The notes under the pieces: generated by a model
The model's input: only the letters and a program-made list of their open reading frames with translations
What the model was told of the DNA's origin: nothing
Databases searched by the model: none
Assembly: GCA_031257075.1 (NCBI GenBank)
Contig: JAIRPM010000194.1
Coordinates: 1 to 5,605, forward strand
Source: Spirochaetaceae bacterium
Lineage (GTDB): Bacteria > Spirochaetota > Spirochaetia > Treponematales > Breznakiellaceae
DNA length: 5,605 nucleotides
Direction: 5' to 3'
Made by a program: the position numbers and the translations under genes
In this document: positions 1-5,224 of the stretch, one piece after another
How positions within the stretch are numbered: position 1 is the first letter of the stretch
Layout of the letters: the number at the start of each line of letters is the position of its first letter

Positions 1-225
1 GAACTGGTTAAACAGGCAAAGGCGCAGGCGGAACAGAGCCGCGTTGCCCTGCGGAATATCCGGCGGGACGGCAACGAGGAGTTAAAAAAGAGCCAGAAAG
101 CCGGCGAAATTTCGGAAGACGGCCTTTCCAAAGGCGAGGCGGATTTGCAGAAACTCACCGACGACTACGTCTCCAAAATCAACAAAGCCGCCGAAGCCAA
201 AGAAAAAGAAATTCTGGAAGAATAA
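1..225 (+). CDS. frr: Ribosome recycling factor, C-terminal part (5' end outside window)
   Basis: An open frame from the window edge gives 74 residues ending in TAA at 223-225. RRF, with EF-G, splits the post-termination 70S ribosome in the cytoplasm so that subunits are recycled. The family-diagnostic stretch is visible at partial residues 14-25: SRVALRNIRRDGN, matching the conserved RVAxRNxRRDAN of RRF domain I, whose arginines contact 23S rRNA. It is followed by the usual KAGEISEDGLSKGEADLQKL segment and a C-terminal Lys/Glu-rich helix ending in ILEE. Full-length RRF is about 185 residues, so roughly the last 40% is present. The end of the protein looks normal and undamaged. It is convergent with surE across a 153-base gap. 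No rightward T-rich terminator is evident after its stop. Confidence 0.95.
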   Translation, partial: ELVKQAKAQAEQSRVALRNIRRDGNEELKKSQKAGEISEDGLSKGEADLQKLTDDYVSKINKAAEAKEKEILEE

Positions 226-245
226 AAGGCGAGCCGCGTTTCGCC
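216..245 (-). terminator. Possible weak intrinsic terminator for the leftward surE operon
   Basis: Read leftward, the sequence forms GGCGA (plus-strand 241-245), an 8-nt loop, TCGCC (plus 228-232) and then TTTTATT (plus 221-227). This is a short 5-bp GC-rich stem with a T-rich tail in the correct orientation for transcripts leaving surE. It overlaps the stop codon of frr, so a leftward transcript would run antisense to the last bases of frr. In the rightward direction the same stem is followed by GC-rich sequence, so it would not terminate frr. The stem is short, hence low confidence. Confidence 0.35.
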
Positions 246-378
246 GGACGGCGTATGCCGGGCAGGCGATGCGGTAGGCGTTCCCCCAAACCTTTTTGTG
301 GAAACTGCCTGTATTGCGCAAATATAGGGCAAGAAAAACGCGCCATCCTGTTGATGAAGGGCAAAACCCCGTTTAAAC
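226..378. other. Non-coding gap with GC-rich inverted repeats
   Basis: This convergent gap between frr and surE has no credible gene. From about 228 to 311 it holds GC-rich short inverted repeats: GGCGA/TCGCC (228-232 and 241-245), CGGC-GTAT-GCCG (249-260), and a longer-range GGCAG (261-265) with CTGCC (305-309). A near-repeat, caGGCG then taGGCG, lies at 264-280. The pattern resembles the REP-like extragenic hairpin elements found in many bacterial genomes, but with one copy in view it cannot be called a dispersed repeat. The rest (312-378) shows nothing specific beyond a weak GGGC-AAAA-CCCC hairpin near 359-370. Confidence 0.4.
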
Positions 379-1137
379 CTAATCAGCGCCTTCTTGGAAA
401 AGTTTTGGTACGGGTTTTGCTTCAACTGTGCTAAACTGTTCAAGGAGTACCGGCGTTACCGCTATTTTGCCGGTAACAATAGCATAACGGTCGCTTTTTT
501 CATAAATTTCATCCGTAAAACCGTTAAAGGCAAATTCACAGTTATAACGGGATTTTCCGTTTTCCTTGCGCATAATAATTGCGTCTTTGTAACGCTGGCC
601 GGAAAGGCAGCAAAGTTCATAGGATGCGGGCAGGGCTTCTTTGTTTGGAAAGTTTACATTGATAAAGATATTTTCCGACCACAGCGCGGCCAGTTCATCA
701 AGGCGGGCGGCAGCCCATTGCGCGGCGTTTTCGAAATAAAAGGGCGCGCGAAAAGCACAAAGTGAAAAGGCAATAGCCGGGACGCGGTGAAGGGCTGCCT
801 GACGCGCCGCCGCAACCGTGCCGGAATAATGAACGTCTATCCCCAAATTGGAGCCGGAATTGATACCGGAAACGACCAATTCGGGCAAAAAGCCAAAATC
901 TTTGGAAAGGCCGACCAGAGCGCAATCCGCAGGTGTGCCGGTACACGACCATGTTCCTTCATCAATTTGTTGAATAGAAATAGGGCTAATAATGGAAGTC
1001 ATTGCATGAGAAGAGCAAGACCTTTCACGGTCGGGAGCAAGTATTGTAACAGTATGCCCCGCTTCCCGCAATTTTTTTACGAGTATTTTGATTCCCATGC
1101 TTGTATAGCCGTCATCGTTTGTAGCAAGAATTCTCAT
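379..1137 (-). CDS. surE: 5'/3'-nucleotidase SurE
   Basis: The protein has 252 residues, the normal SurE length. SurE is a metal-dependent phosphatase that hydrolyses nucleoside 5'- and 3'-monophosphates in the cytoplasm and is linked to stationary-phase survival and nucleotide salvage. The metal-site residues are all in place: the N-terminal ILATNDDG motif supplies D8 and D9, APDRERS supplies S40, and VSGINSGSNLG supplies N93. The following DVHYSGTVAAARQA stretch (101-114) is also typical. The ATG at 1135-1137 overlaps the stop of the upstream galactokinase-family gene as ATGA, which fixes the start and suggests translational coupling. An AAAGG ribosome-binding site lies 7 nt before the start, inside the upstream coding end. 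Nothing appears truncated. The identification is firm; any physiological link to its operon partner is inference. Confidence 0.95.
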   Translation of the reverse strand: MRILATNDDGYTSMGIKILVKKLREAGHTVTILAPDRERSCSSHAMTSIISPISIQQIDEGTWSCTGTPADCALVGLSKDFGFLPELVVSGINSGSNLGIDVHYSGTVAAARQAALHRVPAIAFSLCAFRAPFYFENAAQWAAARLDELAALWSENIFINVNFPNKEALPASYELCCLSGQRYKDAIIMRKENGKSRYNCEFAFNGFTDEIYEKSDRYAIVTGKIAVTPVLLEQFSTVEAKPVPKLFQEGAD

Positions 1138-2294
1138 GATAGCGCCTTTGCGCCGGAAGCCGGCTTAATCAAATAAATGACAGGCCTGAACCCAAAAATG
1201 CGTTCATAATCGTCCATACGCTGTGAATATTCATCCACGGTTTCCGGCTTGAGAACAGCATAAGTACAGCCGCCAAATCCTTTGCCCGTCATACGCGCTG
1301 CCGCCGCGCCCGGCATCTCCTGCGCGCGTTTTACCAGCCAATCGAGTTCGGGACAGGAAATCTCATAAAAATCACGCAGGCTTTCGTGCGATTGAAAAAA
1401 GATTTTTTCCAATACCGGGAAATCGGCCTCTTTGAGCGCCCGCGCTGTTTTTTTTACGCGGACAATTTCGCTGACAATATGCATACAACAGCGTCTTAGT
1501 TCTTCTTCAAAGGAAGCGATAAGCGCGGTTACCGCTTCTGTCGGATATTCGTTAAAATCCATTTCCGGTTTGCGGGAAAGCAGCGCTTCTATTGAACGTG
1601 CCAGCACTTTTTGCCGCCGTTTCAATTCGCCTTCAATGCCGAACCATGGAACTTTGGAATCCAGCAAAAGAGTGGTATACTGCGTAAAAGGGCTTTTTAT
1701 CCGCCGCACCGTTCCGGTCGCGGGATTTATGAGCAGGTAGGTATCCGGCTTGGTGTTCATCATAGTAAGCATGTCGGCCAATTTGTCATCATTTTCGTAA
1801 AATTCAAGGTGAAGTTTATGGAGGCGGGTTATCAATTCTTTGTCACTGATAGAGGAATTGTAAAATTTGCGAAGCGCTACGGCGGAAGCGACCTCAACGG
1901 CAACATAGTAGGCCAATCCCGAATGGCGGGGGATATTGGTCGTAATGGTAACGTTAAAGCCGCCAATGTCATAACCCATTTCCGAAAAAAGGCAGAGCGC
2001 GATTTTGATACGGTTCGCCCAGCGGTCTTCTTTTTTGAAGGTTAAATTCGCCGTTGTCGTGCGTTTGCGCTCGCTCGTATCCGCCGTATAAAATCGCAGC
2101 GATACATCGTTGCGGGGGCTAAACGCAACCTGTACATAGCGGTCTATGCCCGAAGCCAGCAACAGCCCTTTTGCTGTCCGGCAATGTTCCCCCATGTAGA
2201 AAATCCTGCCCGGGGCCTCAGCGCATACAATTCTGTCCTTTTTTGTCCCGTCTATTTCGTATTCCTGCCGGTGAACAGGTACTAAATCAACCAT
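1134..2294 (-). CDS. Galactokinase-family GHMP kinase with degenerate catalytic motifs
   Basis: The protein has 386 residues, the usual galactokinase length. The family assignment rests on the N-terminal APGRIFYMGEH (27-37, cf. APGRVNLIGEH), the ASGIDRYVQVAFSPR segment (47-61, cf. MAIDRY..VA..PR) and an intact C-terminal motif GKGFGGCTYAVL (337-348). Galactokinase phosphorylates galactose with ATP in the Leloir pathway. Two motifs are altered. The GEHTDYNGG sugar-binding stretch reads GEHCRTAKG, so the galactose-binding Asp is Arg39. The ATP-phosphate loop GLSSSAA reads GLAYYVA (126-132), losing the serines. An Asp that could correspond to the catalytic base is kept near 174 (KLADML). The frame is intact, so this is not a decayed gene. 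It may act on another substrate or be a non-kinase homologue, as yeast Gal3 is. The ATG at 2292-2294 has AAGGAT 11 nt upstream. It is the first gene of an operon with surE. Confidence 0.85.
   Translation of the reverse strand: MVDLVPVHRQEYEIDGTKKDRIVCAEAPGRIFYMGEHCRTAKGLLLASGIDRYVQVAFSPRNDVSLRFYTADTSERKRTTTANLTFKKEDRWANRIKIALCLFSEMGYDIGGFNVTITTNIPRHSGLAYYVAVEVASAVALRKFYNSSISDKELITRLHKLHLEFYENDDKLADMLTMMNTKPDTYLLINPATGTVRRIKSPFTQYTTLLLDSKVPWFGIEGELKRRQKVLARSIEALLSRKPEMDFNEYPTEAVTALIASFEEELRRCCMHIVSEIVRVKKTARALKEADFPVLEKIFFQSHESLRDFYEISCPELDWLVKRAQEMPGAAAARMTGKGFGGCTYAVLKPETVDEYSQRMDDYERIFGFRPVIYLIKPASGAKALS
1142..1153 (-). promoter_or_regulatory. Small hairpin occupying the surE ribosome-binding site
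   Basis: Read leftward, GCGC-AAAG-GCGC forms a 4-bp stem with a 4-nt loop. The AAAGG Shine-Dalgarno sequence (plus-strand CCTTT, 1145-1149) is in the loop and first stem base. The hairpin lies in the last codons of the upstream gene, so ribosomes finishing that gene would melt it, which fits coupled translation at the ATGA overlap. It is short and may be incidental. Confidence 0.3.
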
Positions 2295-2305
2295 TTTTTA
2301 AGCCA

Positions 2306-2311
2306 ATCCTT
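2306..2311 (-). promoter_or_regulatory. Ribosome-binding site of the galactokinase-family gene
   Basis: Read leftward, AAGGAT precedes the ATG at 2294 by 11 nt. The spacing is slightly long but usable. It supports this ATG as the start. Confidence 0.5.
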
Positions 2312-2360
2312 CAATTTTAGGTTTGAAATATTCATTTTATCTGAATTTCTTGTAAGATAC

Positions 2361-2389
2361 AGACTACACAATTTTTTTTTTTTATTCAA
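2361..2389 (-). promoter_or_regulatory. Candidate leftward promoter with a 12-A homopolymer in its spacer
   Basis: Read leftward, TTGAAT (plus 2384-2389) is followed by 17 nt and TAGTCT (plus 2361-2366). The -35 matches 4 of 6 consensus bases and the -10 about 3 of 6, so it is weak by sequence alone. Twelve of the 17 spacer bases are a single A run. Transcription would start near 2354, giving a leader of about 60 nt for the galactokinase-family gene. Another -10-like TAAAAT lies nearer the gene but has no convincing -35. Confidence 0.3.
2372..2383. repeat. 12-bp poly-T homopolymer in divergent promoter region
   Basis: Twelve consecutive T residues on the plus strand sit between two divergent genes. 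They are 36 bp upstream of the rightward -35 box and inside the spacer of the candidate leftward promoter. Tracts this long are prone to slipped-strand length change. It is not preceded by a stem, so it is not a terminator. Confidence 0.9.
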
Positions 2390-2418
2390 GCGAAAATTAC
2401 CGGATTTTGACTAAGGTC

Positions 2419-2447
2419 TTGACGGCGCGGCTTGGCTAAAGTAGACT
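2419..2447 (+). promoter_or_regulatory. Sigma-70-type promoter for the tatT-der-merR operon, leaderless
   Basis: TTGACG (2419-2424, 5 of 6 consensus) is separated by exactly 17 nt from TAGACT (2442-2447, 4 of 6). A transcript starting the usual 7 nt beyond the -10 would begin at 2454, the A of the ATG. No Shine-Dalgarno sequence precedes that ATG. An in-frame TAG overlaps the -10 (2442-2444), so translation cannot start further upstream. Confidence 0.6.
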
Positions 2448-2453
2448 TTCCGT

Positions 2454-3362
2454 ATGGGTATCTTTTACCGCAGTCCTTTTTGGCTGCCCGCGGGTTGCCG
2501 TGTCGCGGCATTGGCGTTTTTTCTTTGCCTCTCGTGCGCTACACAAAATTCGGCGGAAATGGCGCAAAAATTAAGTCCGGGTACGGTAAAGTTTTTTTTG
2601 CCGTCTATTATCAGCGGCGCTGAACGGAAACTCGCCAAAACACCCGGTGATTGGAAACTATCGCTGGAAGCCGGTTCTTACTGCATTATGAATGCCAATG
2701 CCTTTATTCAGGGGCCGGCTTCGATGCTGCCGCCCGGCGATTACCAAAAACGTGACAAAGAATACCGGCGGGCAAAAAAAGAATATTTACGCGGCGTAAC
2801 ACATCTCCGCTCGGCATGGGGCGCGAAATATCCGGGAATAAATGAAGCATTTGGCACAGCAGGTTTTAAGCGTTTTCTTGATTCCCTTTCCAAAGACGAT
2901 GTGGAAATGCTTTACTGGCTTGTTGCCGGAACAATGGCGGCGTTTTCGCTCGACCCATTCGATGTAACACTCAGTATAAAACTTCCCGAACTCTCCGCGC
3001 TCATACTCCGCGCCTATGAACTCCAGCCTGATTGGAATAACGGCACGCTGGATGATTTTTTCATTTTGTTTTACGGGGCGCTTCCCGCCGATATGGGCGG
3101 CGACAAAAACAAAGCAAAAATTCATTATGAACGCGCTCTAAAAAAAGCCGCCGGGCGTTCCGCCGGCCCCTATGTTTCATGGGCAGAAGCAATTTGCGTT
3201 CCTGCCCAAAATTATTCCGAATTTAAACAAAATCTTGACGCGGCGCTTGCCATAGACCCGGACGCATACCCGCCGCTCCGACTTAACAATATCATAACCC
3301 AGCGTAAGGCCCGCTATCTTTTGGATAGCGCCAAGTATAAATTTATCGACATTGAAGAATGA
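2454..3362 (+). CDS. tatT: TatT-family TPR lipoprotein (TRAP transporter-associated component)
   Basis: This is a predicted 302-residue lipoprotein. Residues 1-27 form a signal peptide with arginines at 6 and 16 and a hydrophobic core (VAALAFFLCLS), ending at a relaxed lipobox with Cys28 as the lipidated residue. The rest fits the TatT family: LSLEAGSYCIMNANAFIQ (69-86), an RAKKEYLRG helix (106-114), DDVEMLYWLVAGTMAAFSL (148-166), ELQPDWNNGTLDDFFILFYGALP (189-211), MGGDKNKAKIHYERAL (214-229), GPYVSWAEAICVPAQN (238-253) and LRLNNIITQRKARYLL (275-290). TatT was characterised in Treponema pallidum as a periplasm-facing TPR-like lipoprotein that associates with a TRAP transporter substrate-binding protein. 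No TatP- or TatQM-like transporter gene is adjacent here, so its partner is unknown. Its stop overlaps the der start as ATGA. The start lacks a ribosome-binding site but is the only workable start before the lipobox. Confidence 0.85.
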   Translation: MGIFYRSPFWLPAGCRVAALAFFLCLSCATQNSAEMAQKLSPGTVKFFLPSIISGAERKLAKTPGDWKLSLEAGSYCIMNANAFIQGPASMLPPGDYQKRDKEYRRAKKEYLRGVTHLRSAWGAKYPGINEAFGTAGFKRFLDSLSKDDVEMLYWLVAGTMAAFSLDPFDVTLSIKLPELSALILRAYELQPDWNNGTLDDFFILFYGALPADMGGDKNKAKIHYERALKKAAGRSAGPYVSWAEAICVPAQNYSEFKQNLDAALAIDPDAYPPLRLNNIITQRKARYLLDSAKYKFIDIEE

Positions 3363-4753
3363 ATCCGCGCCGTTTGCCCATTGTAGCGATTGCCGGTCGT
3401 CCCAATACGGGCAAATCAACCCTGTTTAACCGGTTGTTGCACAAGCGCCGCGCCATTACCGGCCCGGAAGCGGGGTTAACCCGCGACCCTGTTTTTTGCC
3501 GCGCTGAACTTTGCGGTAAACCTCTTATGCTTGTTGATACGGGAGGTTTCAAACTGGACAGGGCGCGAAACCCGGAAGATGCCGCGCTGGAAGAACTCGT
3601 TGTAGACCGCGCGCTGGGCATACTTGAACAGGCCGGCGTTGTTATACTCCTTCTGGACGCGGAGAATATTACTGGAGAAGATGAAGAATTTATCGAAACA
3701 TTGCGCCCTCTGCAAAACCGGCTGATAGTTGCGGTGAATAAAACCGAAGGCGGGCGTAAAACGGCGGAAGCATGGAATGTTTTGCGTTATGGTTTTGAAA
3801 CGATATACATGATTTCCGCTGAACATGGCGACAATATTGACCAACTTGTTCAAGCGGTTGCCTCCCGCCTTGAAGAAAACACATATAGCGGATATGAATA
3901 TGACTATGACACATTCGATACAGAAACGATACGGATTACGCTGGCGGGAAAACCCAATACGGGAAAATCAACGTTGTCGAACCGCCTCACCGCGAGCGCC
4001 GCTTCAATAGTAACTCCCGTGCCGGGTACTACTCGTGATGTACTGGAAGGCGAATTTGCATGGAAAGGGAAACGCTTTCTTGTATGCGATACGGCAGGCA
4101 TACGCCGTAAAACAAAAGTAACTCAAAATATCGAATACTACAGCGTGAACCGCGCTATAAAAACAATGGATGATGCGGATATTGTTATTCTTTTAATAAA
4201 TGCCCCGGAGAATATATCTGACCAGGATAAAAAGATAGCAGCCCTTGCATGCGAGCGCGGACGAGGCGTGCTTTTTGCGCTTAATAAGTGGGATTTAATG
4301 GAAGCCATACCAAACGCCCGCAATGCCGCCGCGGACAAACTACGCTATGCTTTCAGCAAAATGCAGTGGGCGCCTATTGCCGCAATAAGCGCCCTTACCG
4401 GCGAGGGGATTGCGGCGCTGCTTTCTACATGTGTTAAAATGAAGGAACAACTGCACAAACAAACGCCTACTTCGGCTTTTAACGCGGCTCTGGAAGAATG
4501 GCAGCGCCGTTACCCCCCCCCCTCCGGGCCGCTTACCCGTTTTAAGATAAAATACGGGGTGCAAACGGGAATAAATCCGGTTGTTTTCCGGCTTTTTGTA
4601 TCCCGGCCGGAAGCATGTAAACAAAACTATATGTCATATATCACACGGCAAATCCGTGAAGAATTGGGATATTCTCTTATTCCAATAAAAGTTGAATTGC
4701 AGCGTTCCGGCGCGGAACGGCGGGGCAAAAATAAGGAAATGTATCAAAGATGA
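3359..4753 (+). CDS. der: Ribosome-assembly GTPase Der (EngA)
   Basis: Der is an essential cytoplasmic GTPase needed for 50S subunit maturation, with two tandem Era-like G domains and a C-terminal KH-like domain. All parts are present in 464 residues, a typical length. Domain 1 has P-loop GRPNTGKS (13-20), T41 in the switch I region, DTGG (60-63), NKTE (127-130) and SAEHG (153-157). An acidic, tyrosine-rich linker covers about 172-190. Domain 2 has GKPNTGKS (197-204), TTRD (224-227), DTAG (244-247), NKWD (309-312) and SALTG (344-348). The KH-like part (about 355-450) includes the usual Pro/Gly turn and VQTGINPVVFRLFVS. The first-domain G4 motif has Glu in place of the consensus Asp (NKxD). 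The start overlaps the tatT stop and the stop overlaps the merR start, both as ATGA. A weak GAAG lies before the ATG, so expression probably depends on coupling to the upstream lipoprotein gene. Confidence 0.97.
   Translation: MNPRRLPIVAIAGRPNTGKSTLFNRLLHKRRAITGPEAGLTRDPVFCRAELCGKPLMLVDTGGFKLDRARNPEDAALEELVVDRALGILEQAGVVILLLDAENITGEDEEFIETLRPLQNRLIVAVNKTEGGRKTAEAWNVLRYGFETIYMISAEHGDNIDQLVQAVASRLEENTYSGYEYDYDTFDTETIRITLAGKPNTGKSTLSNRLTASAASIVTPVPGTTRDVLEGEFAWKGKRFLVCDTAGIRRKTKVTQNIEYYSVNRAIKTMDDADIVILLINAPENISDQDKKIAALACERGRGVLFALNKWDLMEAIPNARNAAADKLRYAFSKMQWAPIAAISALTGEGIAALLSTCVKMKEQLHKQTPTSAFNAALEEWQRRYPPPSGPLTRFKIKYGVQTGINPVVFRLFVSRPEACKQNYMSYITRQIREELGYSLIPIKVELQRSGAERRGKNKEMYQR
4513..4522 (+). 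repeat. 10-bp poly-C homopolymer inside der
   Basis: Ten consecutive C residues encode the end of Tyr385 and Pro386-388, in the loop leading into the KH-like domain of Der. At ten bases the reading frame is intact through the normal end of the protein. A change of one base would remove the C-terminal part of the KH-like domain and the overlap with merR. Confidence 0.9.
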
Positions 4754-5094
4754 ATACATTTAGTTCCGCCGATTTGGAAAAAATTTTAAATATAAAGCCA
4801 CATACTATCCGTTACTGGCAGGATGAAATTCCTCTTATACAGCCGCGCAAAGATGGCAGCGGAAAATTTATATATTCAAAAAAAGATGTTGAATATTTAC
4901 TGCGTATAAAACATTTAGTTGTCGAAAAAAAACATACATTAGAAGGAGCGCGCGAGCAATTATATAATGAACAGGAACATACCATTGAGGAAAATAAATT
5001 TACATTAAGCGAATTACGGGGCGATCTATTGGACATATACACAATAAACCGTGAACAAAAAAAAGCCTTGAAACAAGGCTCCAGAAAAGACTAG
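4750..5094 (+). CDS. Small MerR-family transcriptional regulator
   Basis: The 114-residue protein has a MerR-type winged helix-turn-helix. Residues 4-24 carry the helix-turn-helix, with FSSADLEKILNIKPHTIRYW matching the typical recognition-helix pattern HTIRYWE. The wing and second helix pair follow: PLIQPRKDGSGKFIYSKKDVEYLLRIKHLV (28-57) and HTLEGAREQL (62-71). The C-terminal 40 residues are charged and helical, probably a dimerisation coiled coil. There is no ligand-binding domain and no cysteine, so it is not a metal-sensing MerR of the MerR/CueR/ZntR type; it resembles the short MerR/MlrA-like proteins. It starts in an ATGA overlap with der, with AAGGA 12 nt upstream. Its targets are unknown; the regulated promoter at 5196-5224 is one candidate by proximity only. 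The last codons are shared with a leftward terminator hairpin. Confidence 0.88.
   Translation: MNTFSSADLEKILNIKPHTIRYWQDEIPLIQPRKDGSGKFIYSKKDVEYLLRIKHLVVEKKHTLEGAREQLYNEQEHTIEENKFTLSELRGDLLDIYTINREQKKALKQGSRKD
5057..5080 (-). terminator. Strong intrinsic terminator pointing left, inside the 3' end of merR
   Basis: Read leftward, AGCCTTG-TTT-CAAGGCT is a perfect 7-bp stem with a 3-nt loop, running directly into a tract of eight T residues (plus-strand A run 5057-5064). This is a textbook Rho-independent terminator for leftward transcription. Rightward, the same stem is followed by CCAGAAAAG with no T tract, so it should not end the der-merR transcript. It lies in merR codons about 103-111. 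No leftward gene is seen to its right in the window. Confidence 0.75.
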
Positions 5095-5195
5095 TAACCT
5101 GCTAAAGCAATGCTGATTAAATTGATTTAAGCGGCGTGGCCCTCTGTATGTGCCATTTAGACTCTGCCGCGCCAAAAACCGCGTTTCCCTGCCTC
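5095..5195. other. Structured non-coding stretch after merR
   Basis: No gene is seen. The stretch carries three inverted repeats: AGCA-A-TGCT (5106-5114); TTAAAT-TG-ATTTAA (5117-5130); and an 8-bp stem GGCGTGGC (5133-5140) with GCCGCGCC (5166-5173), pairing throughout if one U-G pair is allowed, around a 25-nt loop. The last could slow or end rightward transcription but is followed by A residues, not T. With the leftward terminator at 5057-5080 it could also belong to a leftward small RNA of about 100-200 nt, but I see no convincing leftward promoter. Confidence 0.4.
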
Positions 5196-5224
5196 TTGAT
5201 ATTTTTTTGTTAGTTCGATATAAC
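5196..5224 (+). promoter_or_regulatory. Sigma-70-type promoter for the small membrane protein/ATPase operon
   Basis: TTGATA (5196-5201, 5 of 6 consensus) and TATAAC (5219-5224, 5 of 6) are separated by exactly 17 nt, with a T-rich spacer start. The predicted transcription start is near 5231, giving a leader of about 40 nt that ends in a strong ribosome-binding site. The 17-nt spacing is that of an ordinary promoter, not the 19-20 nt spacing of promoters activated by metal-type MerR proteins. Confidence 0.65.

Noticed and set aside
82..443. Leftward open frames across the frr end and the following gap
   Set aside because: They overlap conserved RRF coding sequence or the surE 3' end and give low-complexity Phe/Arg-rich peptides with no ribosome-binding site.
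394..765. 123-codon open frame on the plus strand
   Set aside because: It lies wholly antisense to surE, whose metal-binding motifs are all conserved; the translated sequence has no recognisable family and no good ribosome-binding site.
787..1176. 129-codon open frame on the plus strand
   Set aside because: It is antisense to the start of surE and the surE/galactokinase-family junction; the peptide resembles no known protein.
1611..2045. 144-codon open frame on the plus strand
   Set aside because: It is a shadow of the galactokinase-family gene, whose frame matches the family over its whole length.
1134..2294. Pseudogene call for the galactokinase homologue
   Set aside because: The frame is open for the full family length, other motifs are intact, and it is translationally coupled to surE; the motif changes look like divergence, not decay.
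2432..2623. 63-codon open frame overlapping the lipoprotein start in another frame
   Set aside because: It overlaps the promoter and signal peptide region, has no ribosome-binding site or known similarity, and the other frame gives a full TatT-family protein.
3343..3853. Leftward open frames inside der
   Set aside because: They are Ser/Arg-rich or unrecognisable shadows opposite the first GTPase domain; the plus-strand frame carries every G motif.
5057..5080. Terminator for the rightward der-merR operon
   Set aside because: The hairpin is perfect, but rightward it is followed by CCAGAAAAG, not a T tract; only the leftward reading has the T run.
4750..5094. Metal-sensing MerR controlling the ATPase operon
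   Set aside because: The protein has no cysteines and no metal-binding loop, and the nearby promoter has a 17-nt spacer, not the 19-20 nt typical of metal-type MerR targets. Control by proximity remains possible but is not supported.
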